From NCBI GenBank assembly GCA_964550935.1, contig CAZKBB010000015.1, positions 1 through 49,912 of the forward strand: a DNA stretch of 49,912 bases, given 5' to 3'. This DNA comes from JBCBSP01 sp964550935. Lineage in GTDB: Bacteria; Pseudomonadota; Alphaproteobacteria; Caulobacterales; Maricaulaceae. This document shows, piece by piece, positions 41,221-48,691 of this stretch; the stretch's first letter is position 1, and the number at the start of each line of letters is the position of its first letter. Position numbers and translations under genes: made by a program. A model generated the notes under the pieces. That model had not been told where the DNA came from and ran no database searches. It saw only the letters and a program-made list of their open reading frames with translations.

Positions 41221-41502
41221 CCAGTCCATCTGGTGGACTCCCATGACGAGCCCGTCGGCGACATCGACATAGCGCGACTGCGAGAAGGTCAGGCGCACGT
41301 CGAGATGCTGGCCTTCATTGTTGCGCCAATAGGCTTTGAGCGCGGTCCAGTCGGTGAAGGCCGCGTCGATCTCCTCGGCGAGATAGACCGGCGCGCGGGT
41401 CTCGTCCCAAAAGGTCTTCAGCCTCGCCGCATCGTTCTCGGCCCAGGCCGCGGCGTAGTCGCGCATCAGCGCGTCGAGGTCGGATGCAGCCTGGTGCGCC
41501 AT
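41221..41502 (-). CDS. SnoaL-like (NTF2-fold) protein, 3' end lost in gap
   Basis: The first 94 residues of an NTF2-fold protein: LDALMRDYAAAWAENDAARL, FWDETRAPVYLAEEIDAAFT and RLTFSQSRYVDVADGLVMGV. SnoaL-like proteins of about 130-150 residues act as isomerases, hydrolases or ligand carriers. It follows the aldehyde dehydrogenase gene by 4 bases in a four-gene minus-strand operon that starts at 45204 under site B. The C-terminus is not in the assembly. Confidence 0.75.
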
Positions 41503-41506
41503 GGTC

Positions 41507-42931
41507 TCAGCCCTCTTCGCGGAACGCGCCCAGCGGGGCTGGGGCGCCGGTGTTGGCGATCAGCGCCTTGCGCCGGAAAAACCGGGTGAAGCCCGCCGCG
41601 CCCATGCGCGAGGGGCCGAGGCCGGAGGCCTTGAAGCTCTGCTTCTCAGCCTCGTAGAAAAGCGCGGTGAGCGCGGCGTCGTTCAGCGAGACCGCGCCCG
41701 CCTCCAGCAGGCGCGCGATCGCTTCGGCTTCGGTCAGATCACTGGCGAACACCGCCGCGGACAGGCCGAACTCGGTGTCGTTGGCGAGCGCGACGGCCTC
41801 CTCGATCGTGTCGAACGCCATCACCGGCATGACCGGCCCGAAGGTCTCCTCGCGCATCACCGCCATGTCGTGGGTGACGTTGGAGAGGACGGTGGGGCGG
41901 ATCCACCTGCCCCCGCCGTGATGCTCCACCTCGCCGCCGGTGCGCACGATCGCACCCTTGGAGACCGCATCCTTGATCTGGGCCTCGATGATGTCGGCCT
42001 GGCGGTCGAAGATGATCGGGCCGATCTCGCCCTGAGTGATGTCGGGAAAGTTCAGCCGCACCGCCTTCGCCGCAGCGGTCAGCCGGTCCAGGAAGGCGTC
42101 ATGGAGCGGCTTGGCGACGTAGATCCGCTCGATCGACTGGCACGCCTGCCCGGTGGACAGGACCGAGCCGCGCAGCGCCGCGCTCACCGCCTGGTCCAGA
42201 TCGGCGCTTTCGGTGACGATCAGCGGGTCCTTGCCGCCGAGCTCCAGAAAAGCCGGGATCAGACGCTCAGCGGCCGATGCGGCGACTTTCTTGCCCGTGG
42301 GCACCGAGCCGGTGAAGCAGACAAGATCGGACCGCGCGATGAGCGCCTGACCGGTCTCGCCCGCGCCCGGCGTGAAGGCCAGAAGATCCGAGAGCCCGGC
42401 CGCTTCGATCGTGCGGTTCAGCGGCTCGGCGAAGCGCGGGGTCACTTCAGAGGGCTTCACGATCACCGCGCACCCCGCCGCCAGCGCCGGGATCGCGTCG
42501 ATTAGAGACAGGGTGAGCGGGAAGTTCCAGGGGCTGATCACGCCGACGAGGCCGAAGGGCACGTATTGGCCGGAATGCTTCAGCGACGGGTTGGAGCGGC
42601 CCTCGACCCAGTCGGCCTTCGGGGCCAGCATCGGCGCGGACACCGCCCAGCCGCGGATCGAGGCGATCGCGCCCTGCACCTCAAGGCGCGCCACGCGGCG
42701 CCGTCCCGTATCGGTCTCCAGCGCGCTGGCGACGGCGTCGATATCGGCCTCGATCGCATCGGCCCAGGCCGACAGCCGCGCCAGCCGGTCCTCGATCGCC
42801 AGCGCCGCCCAGGCCGGCTGCGCCGCGCGCAGGCGCTTCGCCGCCTGGTCGAGCGCAGCCCCGTCGGCCGGCGTGAAGGCGTAGTCGCGCTCGCCGGTGC
42901 GCGGGTTGCGGACTTCGATCGTGGCGCTCAT
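41507..42931 (-). CDS. NAD(P)-dependent aldehyde dehydrogenase
   Basis: A 474-residue aldehyde dehydrogenase. Catalytic Cys is C264 in STGQACQSIERI and the general base is E230 in LELGGKDP; SPWNFPLTLS (near 133) and FTGSVPTGKKVA (near 206) form the cofactor site. EETFGPVMPVM is the usual C-terminal motif. It oxidises an aldehyde to the acid, probably the product of the FAD-dependent enzyme encoded just upstream, whose stop it overlaps by 4 bases. Substrate unknown. Confidence 0.94.
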   Translation of the reverse strand: MSATIEVRNPRTGERDYAFTPADGAALDQAAKRLRAAQPAWAALAIEDRLARLSAWADAIEADIDAVASALETDTGRRRVARLEVQGAIASIRGWAVSAPMLAPKADWVEGRSNPSLKHSGQYVPFGLVGVISPWNFPLTLSLIDAIPALAAGCAVIVKPSEVTPRFAEPLNRTIEAAGLSDLLAFTPGAGETGQALIARSDLVCFTGSVPTGKKVAASAAERLIPAFLELGGKDPLIVTESADLDQAVSAALRGSVLSTGQACQSIERIYVAKPLHDAFLDRLTAAAKAVRLNFPDITQGEIGPIIFDRQADIIEAQIKDAVSKGAIVRTGGEVEHHGGGRWIRPTVLSNVTHDMAVMREETFGPVMPVMAFDTIEEAVALANDTEFGLSAAVFASDLTEAEAIARLLEAGAVSLNDAALTALFYEAEKQSFKASGLGPSRMGAAGFTRFFRRKALIANTGAPAPLGAFREEG

Positions 42932-44538
42932 GAGTCCGCTCCCAGGCCCAGTGCGCCGGGATTGACCACGTCATCGGGGTCGAGCGCGGCCTTGAGCGCT
43001 TTCAGGAGCGCCAGGGCCTCGGCGGAGCGGGTCTGCGCGAAGGGATAGGCGCGCCCGATCTGGAAGTGCGCCGCGCCGTGTCGGGTGAAGATGTCGATCA
43101 CGCCCGCGCGCGCCTCGCGCACCAGATCGCCGGCGGCGGGGTTTTCAGGCCGGGGCTTCAACGTCTTCAGATAGCCCGGCTCAACCGAGCGCTCGTGCAG
43201 CTCGAACAGGGCTTCAGGCCACAGGAAGACCGGCTCGATCAGATAGCCGGTCGTTGCGAGCGTGGTGGTCAGGAAGCCGGTCGTCACGCCTTCGGCCTCG
43301 AACCGCTCGGCGAGGGTGTCGAAATAGGCGTCGATCTCCGCGAGGACCTCCGGCCCCTTGGAGACCGGAACGACGCCGTGAACCGGCACCCAGCGCTCGG
43401 CCTGCGGCCCGATCATGTTGTTGAGCGGGGTGAACGGGTTGGCGCGGATCACCTTCGGGATCGTCGCCTCCACCTCGCGCCCGCCATGGCGCTCGGCGAT
43501 GGCGCGGGCTTCGCGGATCGCGTCCTCGGCGCCGGCCTCGGCGGCGTCTTCGGCGACGACATGCAGGTTGAAGTCCGCCTCGCCAAGGAAATTGCGCCCG
43601 GCGAGCGCCATCTTCGCGCCCTCCTTCAGACCCTTCATCAGGCCGCGCTGACCGGTGACCACCTTGGCGAGCGTCTTCGCGTCCGCCATGATCGAGGCGC
43701 GCTTCATGCGCACGGTCGTCAGGCCGGGATCGAAGCCGAACACCTCGCAGAACCGGCCTGAGCGCGCCAGAGCGCTCATCGCCTCGGCCATGGCGTCGCG
43801 ATCGTCGAAGGAGAAGCTCGCCCAGCGCTCGTGCGCCGGGGCGGGGATTAGCCTCAGCGTGACCTCGGTCTTCACGCCCAGCGCGCCGGCGTCGCCGCAG
43901 AACAGGCCCGTGAGGTCCGGGCCGTAGTGGCGGAAGAAGGGCGCCGCGCCCTCGGCGCCGGCCGTTCCGGTGCGCAGGATCGAACCGTCGGGCAGCGCCA
44001 CGCTCACCGACAGGACGCTTTCGGCGGTGGGGCCATGAGTGCCGGCGCCGAAGAAGGCGTTGTTCTGCGACACCCCGCCGCCGATCGTCGAGGAGAGGCC
44101 CGAGAGCGGTCCCCAGAACGGGGTGCGAAGCCCGGTCGGCTTCAAGGCGGCGTGCAGATCGGCCCAGGTGCACCCGGCCTCCACGCGTACATACATGTCC
44201 TCGGCGTTGACCTCGAGCACGCGGTTCAAGCGCGCGGTGTCGAAGGCGACCCCGCCGTCCTGCTCGCTCAAGTAAGCGCTGGTGTAGGACATGCCCCCGC
44301 CGCGCGGATAGACCGGCGCGCCGGCCTCGGCGCAGGCCTTCAGACACCCCGCGGCTTCCCCCTCGCTGCCGGGCGAAACGATGAGATCGACGAGCCCGCC
44401 CTTGGAGAAGACGTCTTGGGAGAAGACCCGGCGCTCGGCCTCGCGCGCCTCCACGTGGGCCTCGCCGACAAGGCCGGCGAGCCTTGCGGCGAGGGCCTGC
44501 GCTGAGGCGCCTGTGTCGTTTAGAAGGGCGTCGGCCAT
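42928..44538 (-). CDS. FAD-binding oxidase/dehydrogenase (PCMH/GlcD type)
   Basis: A 536-residue flavoprotein. The N-terminal PCMH-type FAD domain (about 45-230) shows DLIVSPGSEGEAAGCLKAC, VYPRGGGMSYT, VRVEAGCTWADLHAAL and GPLSGLSSTIGGGVSQNN; the C-terminal part ends IGRAYPFA...LKAALDPDDVVNPG, as in lactate/glycolate-type and 4-cresol-type oxidases. No VAO-type covalent FAD residue can be assigned. It would oxidise an alcohol or 2-hydroxy acid. It follows a four-to-six-helix membrane protein, which could serve as its electron acceptor or anchor, and overlaps the aldehyde dehydrogenase gene. Confidence 0.9.
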   Translation of the reverse strand: MADALLNDTGASAQALAARLAGLVGEAHVEAREAERRVFSQDVFSKGGLVDLIVSPGSEGEAAGCLKACAEAGAPVYPRGGGMSYTSAYLSEQDGGVAFDTARLNRVLEVNAEDMYVRVEAGCTWADLHAALKPTGLRTPFWGPLSGLSSTIGGGVSQNNAFFGAGTHGPTAESVLSVSVALPDGSILRTGTAGAEGAAPFFRHYGPDLTGLFCGDAGALGVKTEVTLRLIPAPAHERWASFSFDDRDAMAEAMSALARSGRFCEVFGFDPGLTTVRMKRASIMADAKTLAKVVTGQRGLMKGLKEGAKMALAGRNFLGEADFNLHVVAEDAAEAGAEDAIREARAIAERHGGREVEATIPKVIRANPFTPLNNMIGPQAERWVPVHGVVPVSKGPEVLAEIDAYFDTLAERFEAEGVTTGFLTTTLATTGYLIEPVFLWPEALFELHERSVEPGYLKTLKPRPENPAAGDLVREARAGVIDIFTRHGAAHFQIGRAYPFAQTRSAEALALLKALKAALDPDDVVNPGALGLGADS

Positions 44539-44550
44539 GACTGTCTCCTG

Positions 44551-45204
44551 TCAGAAGCTGGGCGTGTAGACGCCAAGGACCGAAGCGGCGACGACGCAGC
44601 CCCAGATCACCAGAACGAAGATTTTCGCACGCCCCAGGCTCGCTGCGATCGCGGCGTCTTCGCCCTCCCCGGCCGTCCCGGCCGCAAGCGCGCCGATGGC
44701 CGGCCCGAACGGCGTGAGCATGACCCGGATCATGAGCCCTGACAAAACCGCCAGCGCCAGAAGCGCCCACTTGACCGCGATGAAGCCCGGCATAGCAAAC
44801 GCGCCGGCGACCTGCGCCCCGGCCGCGACGATCAAGCCGCCCGCCAGCGCGAGGCGCACGGCGAGATCGATGGGCTTCAAGACGCCCTGCGGTCCCCGCT
44901 TGAGATGGATCGCCCAGGCCAGGCCCGCCCAGGCGAGCCCGGCGGCGTACCCGGCCGGGATCAGCCAATCCGGCCAGCCGAGCCAGCCCTTCGAGATCGC
45001 CAGCGCCAGCCCCGTGGGCAGCGCGAAGATCAGCGCCATGCGCGGGGCCATGTCCACGTCGGCGACGATCTTCGCCGCGGTCAGGCGCGCGGCCGGCGAT
45101 TTCGACGGGTCGGTGACGATCGAGGAGGCGTAGAAGGCGCCCAGGTCCCCGCCGAGCCAGTAGACCAGCACGAAGAGATGCAGAAGCAGGTGAAGTTCGG
45201 CCAT
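44551..45204 (-). CDS. Integral membrane protein (CopD/DUF2269-like), first gene of operon
   Basis: A 217-residue protein with about six hydrophobic helices. The N-terminus AELHLLLHLFVLVYWLGGDLGAFYA places His residues in the first helix, as in CopD/DUF2269-type and cytochrome-b561-like membrane proteins; further helices lie at about 55-70, 77-97, 113-135, 140-160 and 193-213. I do not recognise an exact family. It is followed 12 bases later by the FAD oxidase gene, so a role in passing electrons from that enzyme to the respiratory chain is plausible. Site B ends 22 bases upstream of the ATG. Confidence 0.7.
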   Translation of the reverse strand: MAELHLLLHLFVLVYWLGGDLGAFYASSIVTDPSKSPAARLTAAKIVADVDMAPRMALIFALPTGLALAISKGWLGWPDWLIPAGYAAGLAWAGLAWAIHLKRGPQGVLKPIDLAVRLALAGGLIVAAGAQVAGAFAMPGFIAVKWALLALAVLSGLMIRVMLTPFGPAIGALAAGTAGEGEDAAIAASLGRAKIFVLVIWGCVVAASVLGVYTPSF

Positions 45205-45226
45205 GTGCGCGCGCGTCGCTTTCCGT

Positions 45227-45252
45227 CAAATGATATAGATGTATATCTTTTG
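45227..45252. promoter_or_regulatory. Candidate GntR operator, site B (double half-site)
   Basis: Left half CAAATGATATA (45227-45237), spacer GATG, right half TATATCTTTTG (45242-45252). The halves are inverted repeats with one mismatch and match the half-sites of site A (37713-37728) and site C (47787-47802), but here the halves do not share the central TATA, so the centre is 8 bases longer. It lies just upstream of the membrane-protein/oxidase/dehydrogenase operon and just after the GntR gene stop. Confidence 0.72.
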
Positions 45253-45286
45253 ATCGGGCCGAAAATCCAGAGGGGATCGCGCCATG

Positions 45287-46105
45287 TCAGGCCAGTTCGG
45301 CGTCGCTCCAGTCGGAGTCCGGGCGCGAATCCCGGCGCACCATGCGCATGTGATAGCGGAAGCGCTCGGGCCGGTAGAAGGCGGTGATGTGTTGGATCGC
45401 CCGGCCGTTCCCGTCGCGCATGATGCGCACGATCTTCAACAGCGGCGAGCCCGGCGCGATCTTGAGCGCGCCGGCGATGTGCGGTTCGGCCGCAGCCGCG
45501 GTGATGGTCTGGTCGGCCTCCACCGCCTCCGCGCCGGCGCGACGCAACAGCTCCAGCATGGGCCGGGTCTCCAGATCGGCGCGCGTGTAGCGCTTGGCGA
45601 TGTCCAGCGGCACGTGGCTGACGAGGTAGGAGAAGGTGTCGTCCTCAAGCCTGCGCAGGCGCACCGAGCGCTGCACCATGTCGCCGGGATCGATCGCCAT
45701 CGCGCCGGCGAGTTCCTCCTCGGCGGGGATGTCGGCGAGATCGAGAAGGCTGACCTCGGTCTCCAGACCCATGCGCTTGAGCGCGCCGAACAGCGTGTCG
45801 AACCGGCCCTGCACGACCGGCACGCCGGCGTTGTGGGTGACCAGCGTGCCGCGCCCGCGATGGCGCGTGACGAGGCCGTGGGCGGCCAGCTCGTTCATCG
45901 CGCGCTTGACCGTGATGCGCGAGACGTCGAACAGGCGCGCGAGCTCCTGCTCGCCCGGCAGGATGGAGCCCGTGGCGAACTCGCCTGCGCGAATCCGATC
46001 GCGCAGGACGAGGAAAATCTGGTGATAAAGCGGCGTGGGCTGGCTTTCGTCGATCAGATCCGGCGAAAGTCGCAGGCCCGGCGCGCCGGCCGCGTGCTCG
46101 GCCAT
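45287..46105 (-). CDS. GntR/HutC-family regulator, likely controller of the 30-48 kb island
   Basis: A 272-residue regulator with an N-terminal winged helix-turn-helix (about 25-95: PLYHQIFLVLRDRIRAGEF, LPGEQELARLFDVSRITVKR, RGRGTLV) and a UTRA effector domain (about 115-265) ending ITAFYRPERFRYHMRMVR, the classic HutC C-terminus. It lies among all three AAAAGATATA-type sites: 35 bases from site B and within 9 kb of A and C. It is divergent from the nitrilase-fold gene at 46189. It probably represses the island until a pathway compound binds the UTRA domain. Its HTH differs clearly from the GntR protein at 3.6-4.4 kb. Confidence 0.92.
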   Translation of the reverse strand: MAEHAAGAPGLRLSPDLIDESQPTPLYHQIFLVLRDRIRAGEFATGSILPGEQELARLFDVSRITVKRAMNELAAHGLVTRHRGRGTLVTHNAGVPVVQGRFDTLFGALKRMGLETEVSLLDLADIPAEEELAGAMAIDPGDMVQRSVRLRRLEDDTFSYLVSHVPLDIAKRYTRADLETRPMLELLRRAGAEAVEADQTITAAAAEPHIAGALKIAPGSPLLKIVRIMRDGNGRAIQHITAFYRPERFRYHMRMVRRDSRPDSDWSDAELA

Positions 46106-46188
46106 GTCCGGCGGCTCCTCCCAAGGCGTGCGATCTGATGTTTAGCGTGTTTCGCTTCAAAGGCCAGCGCGGAAAGGACAAATCCGAC

Positions 46189-47259
46189 ATGAATGCAGAC
46201 CGCGGCGCATCCGCGCCCGACACCGCCCCCGCCTACACTGCGCTCGCCCTGCAGACGCTGTGCGAGGCGGTGAACGCGCACGAGTCCCCCGAGGACGCGC
46301 GCGCCGCCATGGCCGCCTCCATCGCGCGCATCAGGCGCGAGATCGCCGGCTCCATCGCCTTCATCGGCCCCGACGTGAAGCTCGTGGTGCTGCCTGAGTA
46401 TGCACTGACCGGCTTTCCCATGGGCGAGAGCGCTGAAGCCTGGAAGGCCAAGGCCGCGCTCGACGCCGACGGGCCTGAGTTCGAGGCCATGGCCGGAATC
46501 GCGCAGGATTTCGGCGTCCATCTGGCCTGGAACGGCTATGAGACCGATCCGCACTTCCCAGACCTTTACTTCCAGGCCTGCATCGTGATCGATCCGTCCG
46601 GCGCGCAAGTGCTGCGCTATCGCCGCCTGATCTCCATGTACGCGCCGAGCCCGTGGGACGTGATCGATCCTTATCTCGACGCCTATGGCGAGGATGCGCT
46701 GTTTCCGGTCGCCGACACGGCCGTCGGCCGGCTCGCCGCGATCGCGTCGGAAGAGATCCTCTATCCAGAGATCGCACGCCTGCACGCGCTGAAGGGCGCG
46801 GAGGTGTTCGTGCATTCCTCCTCCGAGGTCTCGAGCCCGCAGGCGACGCCGAAGAACATCGCCAAGCAGGCCCGCGCGATCGACAATCTCGCCTATGTGG
46901 TCTCGGCCAACACCGGGGGCATGACCGGCACGCCGATCCCGCAATCGAGCGCCGACCGGGGCTCGAAGATCGTCGATCCGCGCGGGCTCATCATCGCAGA
47001 GGCCGCGACGGGCCCGTCCATGTGCGCCTATGGCGAGGTGGATCTGGCGTTGGTGCGCCGGCTGCGGCGCAAGACCGCCATGGGCAATCTCCTCGCCCGC
47101 CAGCCCGCCCAGCTTTATGCGCGCGAATACGCCCGCCACGACGTGCATCCGTCCGGCACGCTCATCCAGGACGGCCGCGTCGCCCAGCCCGACAAGAGCT
47201 TCTACCGCGACCGCCAGGCCCAGGTGATCGAGGGCCTGGCGAAACGCGGCGTGATCTAG
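46189..47259 (+). CDS. Nitrilase-fold protein, cytoplasmic, with Ser in place of catalytic Cys
   Basis: A 356-residue carbon-nitrogen-hydrolase-fold protein from ATG 46189 (GGAAAGGA upstream; the frame is also open from 46138). No signal peptide, unlike its two relatives in the island. E70 in VVLPEY is the catalytic Glu; the Lys site reads YRR (R146) and the nucleophile site is S187 in AIASEEILYPEIAR. It is clearly homologous to the protein at 29831-30961 along its length (AWKAKA, LRYRR.IS.Y.P.P, ASEEILYPEIAR, HALKGAE). One protein appears to act in the cytoplasm and the other outside it. Activity uncertain for lack of Cys. Confidence 0.88.
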   Translation: MNADRGASAPDTAPAYTALALQTLCEAVNAHESPEDARAAMAASIARIRREIAGSIAFIGPDVKLVVLPEYALTGFPMGESAEAWKAKAALDADGPEFEAMAGIAQDFGVHLAWNGYETDPHFPDLYFQACIVIDPSGAQVLRYRRLISMYAPSPWDVIDPYLDAYGEDALFPVADTAVGRLAAIASEEILYPEIARLHALKGAEVFVHSSSEVSSPQATPKNIAKQARAIDNLAYVVSANTGGMTGTPIPQSSADRGSKIVDPRGLIIAEAATGPSMCAYGEVDLALVRRLRRKTAMGNLLARQPAQLYAREYARHDVHPSGTLIQDGRVAQPDKSFYRDRQAQVIEGLAKRGVI

Positions 47260-47263
47260 CCGC

Positions 47264-47710
47264 CTACCTCACCCGGTGTTCCTTGATCAGGGTGCGCATG
47301 TACATCTCGTCGTCGCGGAACCAGTGCCAGGTGCGGCCGCGCTTGTTTCCGTCGGCGCTCAGCTGGATCATCTCGTAGAGATATTCCCCCGGCAGGTCCT
47401 TGCGCACCCAGGTCAGGCAGATCGAGCGCGAATCGATTTCCCACGCGCAGCCCTCGATCCGCTCGGTGTCCCACCAGATGCGGCCCTCGGCGTATTTGGC
47501 GGGGAAGACGTGCTCCTCCTCCTTGCCGTCGGCCCAGACATATTTGTTGGTCTGGTGGTAGTCCCACTCCCCCTCTTCCGGAAAGCGGCAAGTCAGATGG
47601 GACTTGTGCTCGTCGATGGGTTCACCATCGACGCCGACATACGAATAGGTTCCCGCCCATTCGCCGGCATGGCGGGCGAGCACGGGCATTCTCCAGCGGA
47701 TCAGGCGCAT
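47264..47710 (-). CDS. Small calycin-like (DUF3598-like) protein, paralogue of 3172-3600
   Basis: A 148-residue soluble protein. RHAGEWAGTYSYVGVDGEPIDEH, split here as RHAGEWAGTY and DGEPIDEHKS, with LTCRFPEEGEWDYHQTN and the end RTWHWFRDDEMYMRTLI, matches the protein at 3172-3600 block for block. It may start at the first Met or at Met 8. The stop lies 4 bases from the convergent nitrilase-fold gene stop. Site C is about 77 bases upstream. Function unknown; a ligand-binding beta-barrel is my inference from the pattern. Confidence 0.72.
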   Translation of the reverse strand: MRLIRWRMPVLARHAGEWAGTYSYVGVDGEPIDEHKSHLTCRFPEEGEWDYHQTNKYVWADGKEEEHVFPAKYAEGRIWWDTERIEGCAWEIDSRSICLTWVRKDLPGEYLYEMIQLSADGNKRGRTWHWFRDDEMYMRTLIKEHRVR

Positions 47711-47786
47711 GGGCCTCCCCTCCTCGGCTTGTGCGTGTCATGGTCCGTGGGCGGAGAAACGCCGCGCGCGCCGCCCTTGCGCGGCG

Positions 47787-47802
47787 AAAAGATATATCAT
47801 TT
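47787..47802. promoter_or_regulatory. Candidate GntR operator, site C (imperfect palindrome)
   Basis: AAAAGATATATCATTT, a 16-base palindrome with one mismatch against site A and with G on each side. It lies in the 150-base divergent region between the calycin-like gene (minus, 47710) and the crotonase gene (plus, 47861). Its right half, read on the other strand, is CAAATGATATA, identical to the left half of site B. Confidence 0.75.
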
Positions 47803-47860
47803 GCTACGCGCGGCCAGACCCGGCCGCACGCCGATTCACACCGATGTCAGGAGCGCGGCC

Positions 47861-48661
47861 ATGAGCGAGCCCGCAGCGGCCCCGGCCGACGACCTTTACC
47901 TCGAACGCAACGGCGCGGCCGCCCATCTGGTGCTGAACCGGCCGGCCAAGCGCAACGCCGTCACCGAGGCGATGTGGGCGGCGATCCCCGGCCTGCTCGC
48001 CGAGGCCGAAGCCGATGCGAAGGTCCGCCTTCTGGTGGTGCGCGGGGAAGGCGGCGCGTTCGCGGCCGGCGCAGACATCTCCGAGTTCGAGACGGTGTAC
48101 GCCACCCCCGAGCGCGCGGCAGCCTATTCGCGCGCCATCGCAGCCGCGCTCGACGGGCTGGCCACGTTTCCAAAGCCCACGCTCGCGGCGATCCGCGGGG
48201 CCTGCGTCGGCGGGGGGTGCGGCATCGCGCTGGCGTGCGATCTGCGCTTCGCCGCCGAGGGCTCCAGGTTCGGCATCACGCCGGGCAAGCTGGGCCTCGT
48301 CTACACGCTCAACGACACGCGCCGGCTGGTCGACGCGGTCGGCATCAGCGCGGCCAAGGACATCCTGTTCACCGGCCGGCTGATCGAGGCCGAGGAGGCG
48401 CTGCGCCTTCGACTGATCGACCGTCTGGTCGAGCCGGACGCGCTGGAGGCCGAGGCCGCGGCCTACGCCGACCTTGTCGGCGCGGCCTCCGGCCGGTCGG
48501 CGCGGGTGACCAAGGCGATCATGGCGCGCATCATCGCCGGCCAGACCGAGGATGACGACGCCACGCGCGCGATGTTTCTGGACGCCTTCCAGGGCGCGGA
48601 CTTTCAGGAGGGTTACCGGGCCTTTCTGGACAAGCGCAAGCCGGTCTTCCCGGACGATTGA
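47861..48661 (+). CDS. Enoyl-CoA hydratase/isomerase family protein (crotonase fold)
   Basis: A 266-residue crotonase-fold protein. The CoA oxyanion hole is clear: EGGAFAAGADISEF (near 65) and GACVGGGCGIALACD (near 118). The two Glu residues of classic enoyl-CoA hydratase are both absent: the first site reads GGGCG-IAL and the second FGITPGKLGL. It is therefore unlikely to be a standard hydratase; isomerase, hydrolase or decarboxylase chemistry is possible. ATG 47861 follows CAGGAG. Site C lies about 60 bases upstream, so it is probably part of the same regulon. Confidence 0.88.
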   Translation: MSEPAAAPADDLYLERNGAAAHLVLNRPAKRNAVTEAMWAAIPGLLAEAEADAKVRLLVVRGEGGAFAAGADISEFETVYATPERAAAYSRAIAAALDGLATFPKPTLAAIRGACVGGGCGIALACDLRFAAEGSRFGITPGKLGLVYTLNDTRRLVDAVGISAAKDILFTGRLIEAEEALRLRLIDRLVEPDALEAEAAAYADLVGAASGRSARVTKAIMARIIAGQTEDDDATRAMFLDAFQGADFQEGYRAFLDKRKPVFPDD

Positions 48662-48691
48662 GCCGATAATTTCAGTATACGGAGAGGCGAC

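Noticed and set aside
43214..45229. 671-codon open frame on the minus strand
   Set aside because: Arg/Gly-rich shadow of the FAD oxidase and membrane-protein genes in another frame; no recognisable domain.
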